Below, piece by piece: positions 12,901-27,900 of a stretch of DNA of 64,000 bases. The first letter of the stretch is position 1, and each line of letters starts with the position of its first letter. Under the pieces are notes generated by a model that saw only the letters and a list, made by a program, of their open reading frames with translations, did not search any database and was not told the origin of the DNA. The position numbers and the translations under genes are program-made. The stretch is from Oegoconia quadripuncta (Eukaryota; Arthropoda; Insecta; Lepidoptera; Autostichidae): assembly GCA_949316235.1 (NCBI GenBank), contig OX438755.1, forward strand, positions 21,971,151 through 22,035,150, read 5' to 3'.

Positions 12901-15900
12901 CTTTGAGCAAAATTCACTATCTACAATATTTAAGGTACTTCCCCTTCATGTCCCATAACTTTGGGACGCCCTGTATACGATTACCCATTTTACCTTTAGC
13001 CGAAGTTGGGTCGTTAAGATGGATCGATGGGAAATAATTTGAAGCCCGTCGGGAGCTTATTATTAATGGCGTCATAAAGTTACCTTTAATGTTCTATGGA
13101 AATCAATCTAAGCCGATCGCTCCTGCCGAGAGGCAATTTGTCTCACTCCTAACACCCCGTAACGTAATATTATTGAAAAGGTGGAGGTATTGCGTCGATT
13201 TATGTTAGATAGCTAACATAATGGATGAGTGGAGTTTGAGGGCTTCCAGCGGAAACTATTGGGAATGACGCGCTTGGAAGTGTTCAATTTAAATATAGTG
13301 AATACGGATCGCCGTGAACCGACGACCTTGTTTCAGGGACACTTGTGGAGTTCGTACAAGTTGTACTGTTTAGTTGCGGTTTGGCCTCAACAGAGGGTGT
13401 ATCAAAACAGATGCTGACTCGCTTAGAGGCGGCGAGCGAAATAGTGCCCTAACGCAGTTCATATGTGAATGAATTTATATCCATATGAGGCAATAAATGA
13501 TATGATATTATAAAATATTTTATTTTGGGGTACGAGTCATTTTATGGTATAATTGTGATATAACAATAGGAAATGTATCAACTATTAATTCGAATAATTA
13601 TAAAATATTGGAGGTGAATAAAAGTAATCATTGGAAGTGTCAAAAATCAGGTTTATTAAATTAATAAGGTACAGTAATAAATACTTTTATTTGAGACTTT
13701 CTTTATTTTATGTATTTTCGTCTTGTACAAATAAACAAACTCATTTTGCCGTGAATGTTGCCAGGTATCTAACTATCTACGACTGCCAGCCCGCCTGCCA
13801 AGTGGACAGGAGCGAAGGCGATTCCATAAAAGCGATGCGTATCACGTCTTGGTCCAGCAGTGGACTTATTGTTGTGAGGAGACTGTTGATGTGAGACCAA
13901 CGTATAGGAGAGAATTAAAAAGCTGTGCGTTTGCGTCTCCATTGTGCGCGGTGTTCCCTTCGATCCCGGCCCTTTGTCCCGCGGACCACTCTCACTAGAG
14001 TTACTTAATGTCGTGTCGCATACCAATGAACGTGATCATGACGTCATAGTAACATTAGCTACGGACCGATACACTATACTTAGCGCCAAATTCAAACCGT
14101 TAAAACCGTCTTGACTGAGTAAATAATGTCACTGTCTGATAAACATCTCAGTGGGATTAACAGCTACACCAATTTACCAACTGAGACCTGCAGCGTCACT
14201 TAGAGATAGGTTTAAAGTGTATAACATTCTAACCTTTTCGTCACAGTACATTTTTGAAAATCTAATGTATGTCAAAAAAAATATAGCATCATTTAGGAAA
14301 AATAGTGATAAACATGATGTCAATACAAGAAATAAAGATAAACTTGCAGGTCACATAAGTCGCCTCCGCAAAGTCAGTAATTCATTCAAAGGGTTATGTA
14401 TACGCTTTTTCAATAAGATTCCAGTTGATATACAAAATCTTCCTCTCGATATATTTAAAGATGCTATAAAACAGAAACTTATTAACAAAGTATATTATAA
14501 AATATCAGACTATTTAGATGATAATCATCCCTGGACATAATCAGATCGTTCGCATGCCAGGCTATTTCACAATTAATAATGAAATATAAAAACCTTTATG
14601 CAAAATCAAAGCCAGATTTTAAAAGAGCAACCCTTCGAGTTTCTTGCTTGTTCTTCTCGGGGGAAAATTGCATTTTGAACAAGCAGTAGCTTAAAAAATG
14701 TAAAATTGACTATTTTAACTGTACTCTGTATACCTACAAAATAAAGCATTTTTGACTTCGGCTATAACGACTTGGGGTAGGTTCGCAACGATTCAAGATA
14801 ATTACCGAATTCCGAACTAACCTACATGACTGTGCCCGGAGCGACCCTCGCGTGGAGCCTCAATGGGAAGACAATTACAGGTGATTCGCCGTTATCTCTA
14901 GGACAGTCTCTGCTGACCACAGCTCCGCCCGCAGCCCCGACCCTCGCTAAAGCCAAGTAATGGCAGTTACACACCGCTTCGCTTGCTAAGCACTACCACT
15001 ATCGGGTGTTTTTACGGCCTAATTACTAAAACGTGTTTTAATGACACAATCTACGTTTATAAAAAGGGGCGACCAATGGACTACAAGAATTAGACGAAAA
15101 TTTCTTTGTCTGCACCGCAGCGCTATATTCATTTGTGTTCTACAATTTGACAAAGAACTCAGTCAATGACCTCCAGTCGTTTGAAATAATAGAACCTGCG
15201 AATGTTTTACGAAGGCGAGTGTAAGTGGCCGTGAGATAGCGCTCCAAATGCGCCAAGTTTCGAGGAAGTTAAATGGAAAGAGTTGTCGTGGAGCTTAACC
15301 GCTTAGCGCTCTGCGGCCACAGCGGGACCGGGGGGGAGGGGGGGAGTGGAGAGGGGGGCGACGCACAGCAGGCTAGCGGGCTGATGCGGTATGACACGAA
15401 CTCCAATAGGCAACACATCCAAAATGGTGTACTCCATGTTATTCCTCATCATCATGTCAGCCACAGGACGTCCACTGCTGAACCAGAGCGACCGGTTGGA
15501 ATCGGCCGCCGAACATAAATAAATATCTTTGCATATACGCACAGTGCCATCTAGTTCCACACTGAGCAACTAAGCTTGTATTAAGGATACCAGATCGTTA
15601 ATAAACTACACAGATACATTTTTTTTGTAAATAAATACACATGTAAATGAAAAACATCCATAACTCGGGAACACATGTCTGTATTCCTCATTTGACGACC
15701 TGTGTGATGTAGAGGTTAGAAACTCCGACTGCTATAGCAAAAGGTCGCAGGTTCGAATCCCGCTAGGGGCATATGTTTGTATGATTTTTTAATTTATATA
15801 TGCATTTAAAAAAAAATTGTAATGTAATTTATGTATTTGTGTAATTGATCAACCATCTGGTATCCTTAATACAAGCTTAGTTGCTTAGTGTGGAACTAGT

Positions 15901-18900
15901 TGGCGCTGTGTGTAGGTATGTGCAAAGATATTTATTTATTATTTATCATACGAACCCGCGACCTTTTGATATAGCAGTCAGAGTTTTTAACCACTATACC
16001 AAACAGGTCGTCTGACCTGTTATTCTGTTAACATGTTATTCTGTTACGATCAAATTGTTGTTACTAGGCGGATTTTAATTAGGTGTTTATATGATATATT
16101 ATGCTCGCTCACGCCTGTTTCTCGTCCGATGTGGTGGGCGGAAACTATTGATTGCAACGATCATGACATACTACTTACTTGCTTGTCCGCCAAACACACA
16201 ACGATCCGCCCAGGCATTGAGTGACGAACTTAATCTGCCTACGACATACAACTACACCAGCCCCCGTAGCGTGACGTATGAGTGAGAGTGGGATAGTTGT
16301 ATATTTCGTCCAAGCGAATGAGCAGGACAATTTTTTTTTGAAGCTGTATTTATGAAGTGTATTGTAGAATTTTTGTGCAATAAAGTGTACTTGATTGATT
16401 GATTGACAAACATTATCTCGCACGGCGTGAACGTTTATCGCGCCTGTCATGGTAGGGGGAATCGTCTCACCTGTGTCCGCAGCATGGACACGAACGCGTC
16501 GGTGCGCTCCTCGCCGCCGACCTGCATCTCGCACACCACCTCCAGCCCCTGCCGACCAACATCCTCAACTGTTACTCTCCACACTAAGCTCTAACCCACA
16601 CAGTCTACATTGCTCTGGCAAACTTCAGCGGCAGTTGGCAGCCTTTAATTACCAAATTACCAACTGAATATGACTAATATTATAAATACGATATTAGTTC
16701 TTGTAGCGGTGATGTGCCATGAATTATTATTATTATTATTAAATTCTTTATTGCACACAAAAATAAAATACAAAGAACATTTAACATAGATGATGAAGTG
16801 TACAAAGTGTAATTATTATAGTTGTATGTAACGTGCAGTTAAAGAATGTGTTAATTTTCTACTTAGTGTTGTCGAGACATCGGCCTGGATGCGTTGGGAG
16901 TGCACTCGGAATGTTTGGTAAACATCGAAGAATATACACGAGCAGATGTTATATTGTTTAAAATTAACTCAACTTATAAATTTTCATTACATAGATTAGT
17001 CATAAAATAATAATGAAATTGACCATACAGAAGTTTCAGTAAATTACCCACGTTAATGATTTATTTCATAAAGCGTCCATTAAGGTACATACACCCACAG
17101 AGTACTTTTATATACGGGATACACGCCGGTGCTACAGTCACAATGAAAACTTAGAAATCCCTCGAGAAAACGAATGATTATGTCATTTAGATAAACCAAA
17201 CCATCAGCGTTAAAAGTTATGTCGTTGAAACGGGCTAACCGATTTTGAACAAACATGGCTAAGAACCTGTCTCTTCGTTTATCTCTGCGCTCTCAAGTCG
17301 GACCACGCATTATTGAGATACGTCCCGACAAAGACTGGACATGTACATACAAGGTGAATTTGAATTCCTGTTTAATTCCAATTAGCTGGTGATGCCACTC
17401 CTGATTACGATCAACTTCCCATAGTCCTTCCTCATAGTCGAATTCAGTCGAAAATTGTTGGACTTCTTCTCTAAATATGGTTTCAGAATGGTTTACTTTG
17501 TGTGGGTAATCGAAAATATTTGATCGAATTGGGCTATGGTTCCTAGTGGAGAGTTGTCGTAATCAGGAGTGGAGTCAGCAATAAACAGGAATTACACTAA
17601 TTCAATTCTTACACAACACCGTCAAAAACCCAGGTCCCCCGTCATTTTTCGTCGGGGGTTGAACCAGAGCCCACAACGCGCGCGTCCTCGTCATGGTCTG
17701 TCTACAAGTCCAAGGAGCGTCCGCCGTCTCACCGTGTGAGAGCTATCCGATAACCGTTTCGTCAAACGTTACACCAACTATTACCGCCCAAACACGAAAC
17801 AATTCGTATCGCTCTTATGTATGGATGCAATCGCGTAATAAAACAAGAGACGATCAATTTGATAGATTGCGAGCATTATCGCGGGCCACAGTTCATGGGA
17901 TCATTAATTTTGTTGTTACAGGCAGATATTGACAGCTCGACAAAAGCATTATAAGCCATATCTTAAACGGTGGACCTATTCTTGTAATAAAGAATAACAA
18001 GACTACGAGGTGAAATCAAGTGACTTCAGTTGAATTTCAATGAAATTAAGTTGAACTTAAAATTGTATCGTATGTTGAGCCGGTAAAGTATATCATCGCG
18101 TGCGTATACCTACTGCCAATAAAGAGTGTCATCAGTAACCTTCAGTATCCTTTTTATTTTTATTATACGTCGTGATTGATTAATTTGAAATTATAGCACA
18201 ACTTAGTGTTAATAATCAATTATATTAATCAATAGATAATAAAATTACTTGTGAAAGTTAAAAATGTGTGGTAGTGTGTGGTGATTTAATGTTAATGTAT
18301 TTATAAATCGTGCGTTGACGGACGAAACGAATGAACTTGTCGGACGGACCGATAAAACTTGACGGACGGGACGATAGAACTTGACGGACGGGACGATAGA
18401 ACTTGACGGACGGGACGATAGAACTTGACGGACGGGACGATAGAACTTGACGGACGGGACGAATGAAGTTCTTTACTTGTTTTAACCCGGTTGATGTTTT
18501 TTTTGGAATCAAATAGACAATCGCACGACACAGCCACATTTCTTTGTGGTTGTGGTAAGGTTTGAATTTTATTCAATTACATATCTATTTAATAAGGTGA
18601 ATAAAAGTTTACAAAAATAAATTATATGGTATGAAAAATTAATGATATCCCTTGAAAAAACAAATGTGGCGGGGAATTTGTGAAAGGGCGCATCCTCTAT
18701 GGGTGGCATATTCTATAACAGATTATAGCTAAAGAGATGTACATGTACAACTACCTCCTTCAATTGCTAAAAAGAATTTGTTAGACAATCAAAAAATTAA
18801 GTCTACAGCCGATGTGTTTGTCCACTAATATCGTTGTCCACACTAATACGTATAGTTGTGTGTACACTAATATCATACATGCGCTTGTAACTAGTATTTC

Positions 18901-21900
18901 ATACCTATTATCTAAATGCTAAAGTCAAATTGACTACTATAATTTATACTAATGTAAAAAGATCATACAAACGACCGAATTGAGCCTTCTTTTTGAAGTC
19001 GGTTAAAATGTAGAAATGTGGTGCTTAACTTATTGATGGATATGTATTTATTAGTATCTATGTTCACACACTTTACTTACATAACTCTCAGAAGCTATAA
19101 TAGCAATATTTATTACGTCTGAGTATGTCGAGCCAACATGTTAAGTTATTTACCCAGCCCTTACGTCTTTCCTAGGAATTGAGACGGAATATTATTGCGC
19201 GACTCCGACTTGCACTTTTTAATAACACCTAGGAGTATTGCCTTCTAAATATACAATAGAAGCCTCATAAATAATGCTTTAAAAACAATTAAGTTATTAA
19301 ACAACGTTATTTATGGGACTTCTTTTATTTTGGAGCCTTTATTTAGGCACGTTTTTAGTATTCAAATTATCATCACAGATGAGACAGTATTTGCATCCGA
19401 CGTCAAAATCGTCGGTATTTGTCGTGGCTGATATCCTATTTAAATAAGTGGTGTTATTTTATACTTAGTACACAATGCGACGGGAACGGGTTAAATTAAT
19501 GGGCATCGGTGATATTCATTATTATAAGTTTGGGGCGCAATTCCTTTACACCGAGCACTGCAAATATTTATAGTCGTTGTTTCGAACTTCAACGAACTGA
19601 AACAAAGGAACCGAATTCTAAAAGCGGCTCTCGGGTTTTTTTTAATAATACCTATTTACACTTGGGCGAGTGCCTCCAGTAATGTGAAAGTGCCGTGATA
19701 TTGTGTATACATTGAGCTCGGGATGTGAGAGTGGTGCTGAGGGTGGGTGAAAGGTATGCTGAGGGTCGGTGAGGATGAGAGGGGTTGCGGTGTGGGGACT
19801 TGGAGTGACACAAAATTAGACACAAGTTGTCTCGATGATGGTCGTTTATTCTCTGTCCAACTTATAGGATAAATAATCGGTACATACACCTTACATTATA
19901 GTACGGGGAAAGGTGATTCATACACTACAGGGTGTTGAGGATCGATGTGGTTAAGGATGTTGCAGAGTGAGCGGCGGCGGCATCGAGCAGCAGGTAGAGC
20001 GGGCGGTAGGCGTGTGCCACGTGCGCGCTCAGCACGAGCACGCTGTGTGTGGGGGGGGAGGGGGAGGGGCAGGGTGGGGGGGACGCACCGCGACGGCGGC
20101 GTCGAGCAGCAGGTAGAGCGGGCGGTAGGCGTGCGCCACGTGCGCGCTCAGCACGAGCACGCTGTGTGTGGGGGGGGAGGGGGAGGGGCAGGGTGGGGGG
20201 GACGCACCGCGACGGCGGCGTCGAGCAGCAGGTAGAGCGGGCGGTAGGCGTGCGCCACGTGCGCGCTCAGCACGAGCACGCTGTGTGTGGGGGGGGAGGG
20301 GGAGGGGCAGGGTGGGGGGGACGCACCGCGACGGCGGCGTCGAGCAGCAGGTAGAGCGGGCGGTAGGCGTGCGCCACGTGCGCGCTCAGCACGAGCACGC
20401 TGTGTGTGGGGGGGGAGGGGGAGGGGCAGGGTGGGGGGGACGCACCGCGACGGCGGCGTCGAGCAGCAGGTAGAGCGGGCGGTAGGCGTGCGCCACGTGC
20501 GCGCTCAGCACGAGCACGCTGTGTGTGGGGGGGGAGGGGGAGGGGCAGGGTGGGGGGGACGCACCGCGACGGCGGCGTCGAGCAGCAGGTAGAGCGGGCG
20601 GTAGGCGTGCGCCACGTGCGCGCTCAGCACGAGCACGCTGTGTGTGGGGGGGGAGGGGGAGGGGCAGGGTGGGGGGGACGCACCGCGACGGCGGCGTCGA
20701 GCAGCAGGTAGAGCGGGCGGTAGGCGTGCGCCACGTGCGCGCTCAGCACGAGCACGCTGTGTGTGGGGGGGGAGGGGGAGGGGCAGGGTGGGGGGGACGC
20801 ACCGCGACGGCGGCGTCGAGCAGCAGGTAGAGCGGGCGGTAGGCGTGCGCCACGTGCGCGCTCAGCACGAGCACGCTGTGTGTGGGGGGGGAGGGGGAGG
20901 GGCAGGGTGGGGGGGACGCACCGCGACGGCGGCGTCGAGCAGCAGGTAGAGCGGGCGGTAGGCGTGCGCCACGTGCGCGCTCAGCACGAGCACGCTGTGT
21001 GTGGGGGGGGAGGGGGAGGGGCAGGGTGGGGGGGACGCACCGCGACGGCGGCGTCGAGCAGCAGGTAGAGCGGGCGGTAGGCGTGCGCCACGTGCGCGCT
21101 CAGCACGAGCACGCTGTGTGTGGGGGGGGAGGGGGAGGGGCAGGGTGGGGGGGACGCACCGCGACGGCGGCGTCGAGCAGCAGGTAGAGCGGGCGGTAGG
21201 CGTGCGCCACGTGCGCGCTCAGCACGAACACGCGCCGCGCACACACACGCACCGCCTCCACCACCACCTGCACGCACACACGCACACATGTACATGTCGG
21301 TCTCTTATGATTAAGGTAACATTTCACCTGCCACAGTACTTTACAACAATTTGTCCTGTCTAATCCAAAATATATAATACTACGAATGGATTACCTTTAA
21401 TAGGGAGTATGAAAAATAACCTGTTCTTCTTAGCATTCGTTCACATCGAATCTATTGGTAAATGCATTGCCAATACGTCTGCCAGTAATGCGACGATAGT
21501 TTACACTTTACTATAGAGGGCCCCACTGTACGCCGCCTGACGCGCACGGTGTAGCGAATTCCGACGAGCGTTGCGATTGAGTTGCATTCGGAGAGCGTGT
21601 TTTGTAATCGAACTACTTCTATTGCGGCGGCTATACAGCGCAAGTAACCGCGAAGTCGAGCCGGGCCCGGGGATATGAAAACGGCAGAGTGACCGCTATG
21701 TTCTCAGCCGCAACGATGACTACCACTAGCCTTCGATAATGTAATATACTGCACGATTCACATGAGAGTGCTCGCAGTCTTTATCTGAATTAATGTACAA
21801 TTAATATTCGTTACAAATTCAACGTCCGCGAAGCGTTTGTAAATTATAATCCCTCCGAAACAAACTCCGAGTTCGATACGAGAGTTTTATGGTAATGTCG

Positions 21901-24900
21901 GTGTGGCGGAGAGGGAGGGGGAGGAAACGTTGAATTTTTATCTCGTCAAATTTACAAATTAATTCAGCCAGAAAATGATATCGTCCGCTGCGGTGCGGAG
22001 AGCTCCGCTAATGTTGTCGTCTCGGACGTCATGTCGGAGCCACCAAACGCTCCACGACACACTGAGAGTAGTGAATGCTGTAGTGAATTCATTGATATTT
22101 GGAATTGGTCTCAAAAACTATCATATAAAAGTGAACGAACACACCTTGATTTCTATCTCTGCATAACTACCGACGTCGAAGTCATTCGGAATGAATATCA
22201 CTTTCAGGACATCCTCGCCCTCTGCAAAACGGAGAAACCAATCAAACACTGCGATGGTGGATGACCCGGACCGGCGGTCCTCCGACACCATCCGCTGGCG
22301 CCTCTGTTGCAGGGCATCGACTCCCCCTCGAATAATCGTTCTGTGAAAGCGGACGTTGGGTCACGACAGGAGAGGAGCGACAATTCTGGGATACATGTTA
22401 GCTCTCCTTCACCGACGAATTGGCGCTTCTATCGTACCACGGAGAGGGCCAACGGGAAGTCAAAAGGTCAGGCGTGCGTTGGGTCGGCGAGCAGAGGACT
22501 TTTACGAGTTAATATTTTATTCGTAACACCAACAGCAGAAATAAAAATATTTCAACAAAGCCATTAAAAGGTATTCGCAGATACATTCTGATTAGGCAAT
22601 CCACAAAAGAAATAAACTCTCCGGGATGAGGTCCCGAGGAGTGTGCCGTGCTCAAGGTGGGGCCAAAGAATTTAGTTGTGAATATTTGTTTTATCGCTGA
22701 GGGTTATGTGATAAATTGGTAAAAAGTTCCGTGTTCCTTGGATAGTTCGTTAAATAGGTTGCTGACTCGAATGAGAAATGAATTTCTACTATAGTTAGTG
22801 TGTGCTCGGAGGCATGTCAAGGGATCACTGTATCGGATCGATAGTGAAGTAGATACTAGTATATGATTTTTTCTCCAACAAGGATGGACAATCTATACCA
22901 GCGTTCACAATGTTAAAGAGATATAAAATATCAGCTATTTCTCTCCTTTTTTTCTATAAAGGTAAGAAATGATACCTTGTGCATCGGGTTTCGTTCCCGT
23001 GATCGAATTTTTTGCTTTTCAATTGGAGATATCTGAGAAATCGCTTTTAAATAGATTCAATACGTTCAATTTGTATCTCATACTGTGGATTCCATACAAC
23101 TTTCAATCAATTATTCAATGATACTGCGCATATACGAGCGGAATTAATCGGCTTGATATTTTAAAATTCGGATGCGGATCTGATTATAAAACCGAGGATT
23201 TTTGAGGCCTTTTTAACTAAATACTCAATATGATGATCGAGTGCTACTTTGTAGTCTCGGACATCTCCGAGGTAAGGACCTCGGAGATGTCCGAGATTAG
23301 TGTAATGTGTTGATATGGTGGTTGGTCGAGGACGGAGGGTTCCGTAAATAAGACTCGTAGTCGATTGTGATGTTGCACGAACAAAGGCCCTTTAATTATG
23401 AACAAGCCTATATATAATATTGGTATCGGCGCTGACTAAGCGATATGCGTTTATGTTGCAGTAAACCATGACGCTACGGTGAAACTCCGAAATAAGACAA
23501 GGTTATCAATACACTACAACTCCCCCGAAAAGTCCATCTCACCACCGGGGTTCTTAAAAAAAAATTTAAACGCATATCACTTCGTTTACAATTTTTCAAA
23601 ATAATGTTTACAATTGTAGAAAAAAAAAAATTGAATACATTGTACAATTTAAATATAAAACGAATTTCTCATAGAAGAGAACTACAAAGAAAATGTAGTT
23701 TACAATATGAATTTTTTGTTAAATATTTGATGAGAGAACGGCATTTATATAATGTTACCAAAACTTTTTTAATATTTTATAATAATATGTTTCCTCATTG
23801 TTATATACATTATTCTTAACTTTGAAAAGAAAAAAAATAATCAAATTATTCACATTCCTTTACAAGACAATTATTCTTTATTGCACAAAATAATTTACAA
23901 TAATTCGTTCCTTCCTCTAGTGTCATTAGTGTATTATTTAATTATTTAGTTTATTTGCTTTAATATTATGCACGATGGTTTACATGAGTTATTTATGTTT
24001 ATATAAAAAAATATTCATTTTAATACAAAATTATTTCTACATCATATATTTATTTTTTCATATTTGCGTTATTTATTTTTAGATATTTATTTGTTTCATT
24101 GCGTTATATCGAGTGTTAAGTAAAGTCATCAATAAGGCAAATTTCAATTTCCCGCTTTTGTTGTCATTCCATCCTTCCGTCCTACTGTGTATCCTGTTTT
24201 CATTCCCCTCCCCCTCTCCACCACCGCTCTCCGGCAAGACGACTAGCGAACGTGTGTGTGCTCCGTTTTTATCACTCAAATATTAAGTTGTGCAGCAATA
24301 AGTTTATTAAAACACCATAAAAACCTTGTGCTAATACTATATGTGAACTGTGTGCGATAGGGCGCCCTACAATATTCGTTTCAAGTTCAACCAACAATTG
24401 GAAGCTGGTGGATAACCGCCGGCCGGCCTGCAACAACTCAAGTAAGCCGTTCCATTTTCCATACCTCTCCTCAAAGCAACCCCTAATTATGATATACAGT
24501 CCACTACCTTATTAATTCATTAACATTTTTGGTCCTTACGAGGCCGAATTCTCAAATTTGTGCCTTTTGCTTGTGGGGAGAAAATTTTGGTCGCCATATT
24601 TGTTCACAAAAACCAAACTAAATATTAAGTTTTTATAATCAATTGTGTACAAAATCAATCATCACGTAATTGTTAATCAGCATATTTCAGTATTTTAAAT
24701 CATAGTTTCAGTGATTCCAAGCATACTTTCTAATTTGAGTTCAATCCATTTTCAAAACAGCTTCGTGAACCGGTTAAAACCTGTTTGTACTTGCATTCGC
24801 GCGCGGGCGCACGGTGTAGGTACCTATTCGCAATCGTTCACTCTAGCAACACGTGTAGCCGGGTGGGTCATTCTGTGACATTCGCATAGTCGTCTAGTTG

Positions 24901-27900
24901 TATCATCATGTAACAAAAAGTTTTTAATCATTTATTGTTGGTGTTAAACAATCAGTACCTATGTTTATTGTTTAGTAATAAGAATAACAAGTAATTCTTA
25001 GTACTTCAAACGTTGTTTTAAGTGTAACATACAACACTTATCAAACTTTCATAAATAAAGCTCGTGTACGTATTTGTCCGTAACATATAACGTTCAAATA
25101 TATTCATCATATTTCATTGTGTATGGGTATGAATAACAAGTGGTTCATACCTACTTATATCAAATATTGTGGTCATAACTTGACAGTATCATATTAACGT
25201 GTGTTCTAACAATTATTGTGGATTAGTGAGAATAACATGTGATTCTTACTAGATATCCATCGTTTAAGTGTAGTTATACAAACCTATCATATCATTGTGT
25301 TATCGTGTGTTAATGCCTGTTCATACATAAATCATAAATACAGTGTTCAAATACATAGGCACTCATAATATTTTGTGTACCATTACATAATTCGTGTGTT
25401 TTTCATCAGGTTTTTTTTTGTTAGCATTGGTTTTGGTTAGCATTATAGTCAATCATTTTCGTATTAACAAAATTTCGTTCCAGAAAGTTAGCGTCGCAGA
25501 ATCACCCGACCAACTGCCGGTCGATCGTTAATTCAACGGATCAATCACGTTGCATTCCGGTATAATCCCGAATTTCGGACAATTCGGTATTGCCATACAT
25601 AGGAAGTTGCGGAATTCGTACCAGAATAATTTTGACGTTTGCGTTCAAAAAGTTGTGTTTCGTTTGGCATTTTCGTTAGTTGTTTAGTGTTGTTCGTGTT
25701 TAGTTGTTTACAAACAAAACTTTTGAAGGTCAAAGTCTTTAAGTATTGTCTTCTGTTGCGTGTTTCTTATCAGTAAATTTTAGTCAAAAATTCGTAGTGT
25801 TTTTAAGTTAGTTGAACAATCATCATGGGTGAATCTTTGCTTATACATCACGAGTCAAAGCGGAACCTCGCTCTCAAACGATTATCAGATGCAGTTGCCT
25901 GTGTCAAGAACTGCACAAGTGACCTTAGTTTACTGCCTCGCCTAGAAACATGGTGTTCCCGTATAGAGTCACATATGGAAACTTTCAATGAATCTCATAT
26001 GAAAATTTTATGTTTGTTACAAGAAAGTAAGGTTGGTGAAGATGTTATTAACAAACAATCAGGGTTTCAAGAACAGGCTGATGAAATGTATTTTCAGGTA
26101 CTGGAGGCTAAGCGTAAATTCCTGCCAGAGCATAAAACAGGAGTGAAACCGTCCACTGAGGAAAAACCTACGTCAAAGGGCAAGCTTCCTCCTATTAAAT
26201 TATCTAGCTTTTCAGGACAGTTAAAAGAATTTCCTGGTTTCATTGATTTATTTAATTCATTAGTTCATCATCGCACCGACTTAACAAATGTAGAAAAGTT
26301 TCAGTACTTAGTTACATCGCTTTCAGGAGAACCTATCAAAATCATTCGTGCTTATCCTATATCTGAAGCAAATTACATAAGTGCATACAACACTTTAGTG
26401 GACAGATATAGTAATAAGAGATATTTAGCATTTATATGTTGGGAACAAATAACAAACCTGAAGCCGCTGACATCAGGTGCAGTTCAAAACTTGCGTTCCA
26501 TGCTTGACATATATAGTGAAAATATTTCAATGCTCAGTTCACTCGGCCTACCTACACAGAATTGGGACTTTGTGTTATTTCATTCACTCTTAACTAACTG
26601 TGATAAGGCATCTCGGGAGGCATTTGAGTTGGACTGTAAAAACAGCGACTTTCCTAGTTTTCAACAATTAAAATTATTTTTAAAAGAGAGGTGTGAAGCA
26701 TTAGAACGTTCATCACTCAACAAGCCTCAATTCAATCAATCACAAATTAATCAATCAAACAATCGATCAAATGTTAAGCCAACTTTGCTTTTGGCCCAAA
26801 CACCAAATAACATTCCCTGTTGCCCTCTGTGTAAAGGCAACCATGCACTTTATCTGTGTTCAAACTTTTTATCAAAATCACCTCATGAAAGAAATAACAT
26901 TGTGAAAGAAAACAAAATGTGTTTTAACTGCCTACGCAGTAATCATATGACAGATAAATGTATATCCCAACATAAGTGTAAACACTGTGGTGGGAGGCAC
27001 AACAGTCTCCTACATTTTCCAAAGAATCAAGTGAATACCTCGGTTAATTTAACAAGCAACAATCATTCTTCCAGGGATAATGTCACGACCACACCCATCA
27101 CATCATTATCAAATGTTTCAGCAAACAGTACAGGTGCCTCTTTTGTCATGTTAGCAACAGCAGAGGTGGAGATCAAGGATGGGTATGGTTCATATCAAAA
27201 GGTTCGTGTTCTTTTGGATCCAGGAAGTCAGAGTAACATTATTTCTTCTAGCTGCGTTCACCGTCTAGGACTGACCCGTTACAAAGTGGTCACACCTATG
27301 TCGGGGATTGCAGAGGTTTCAGCTAAGTCGAGTGGCAAAGTATTTTTGAAAGTTCGTCCTATAGGTAAATCAGAGCCTTCATTTGCAGTGGAGGCGGTGA
27401 CCTTGGAAAAAATTTGTGGTGATATGCCAACACATCAAGTCAACACTGGCTATTTCAAACATATAGCAAACTTGAAATTAGCAGATGAGTTTTACCACAA
27501 GGCACGTGCAATTGATATTCTCATTGGTGGAGAGATTTTCCCCCAGATATTATTACCTGGTAAAATAGATGGTGGAAGTCAAGCTGCAACAGCAATCAAT
27601 ACAGTTTTTGGTTACATACTTATGGGGCGTACAGCATCTTCCTGTGACCCTTCACATGTGGCCTTATCAATCAATCATGTATCAATTGATGCAGCGTTGG
27701 ACGTTGCAGTGCAAAGGCTGTGGGAAATAGACAACATGCATTTAGGTGTTAATGAGCATCATTCTGCTGATGATTCTCGATGTGAACAAATTTATCAGAA
27801 AACTCATCAACGTGACAGTGACGGTCGTTATATCGTTCACTTACCATTTCGTGACCATAAGCCATCATTTAACGATTCGTATTCCATTGCGGTTCGTCGA

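Noticed and set aside
15700..15775. tRNA gene
   Set aside because: SINE family B head, found again at 37.1 kb and 16.0 kb.
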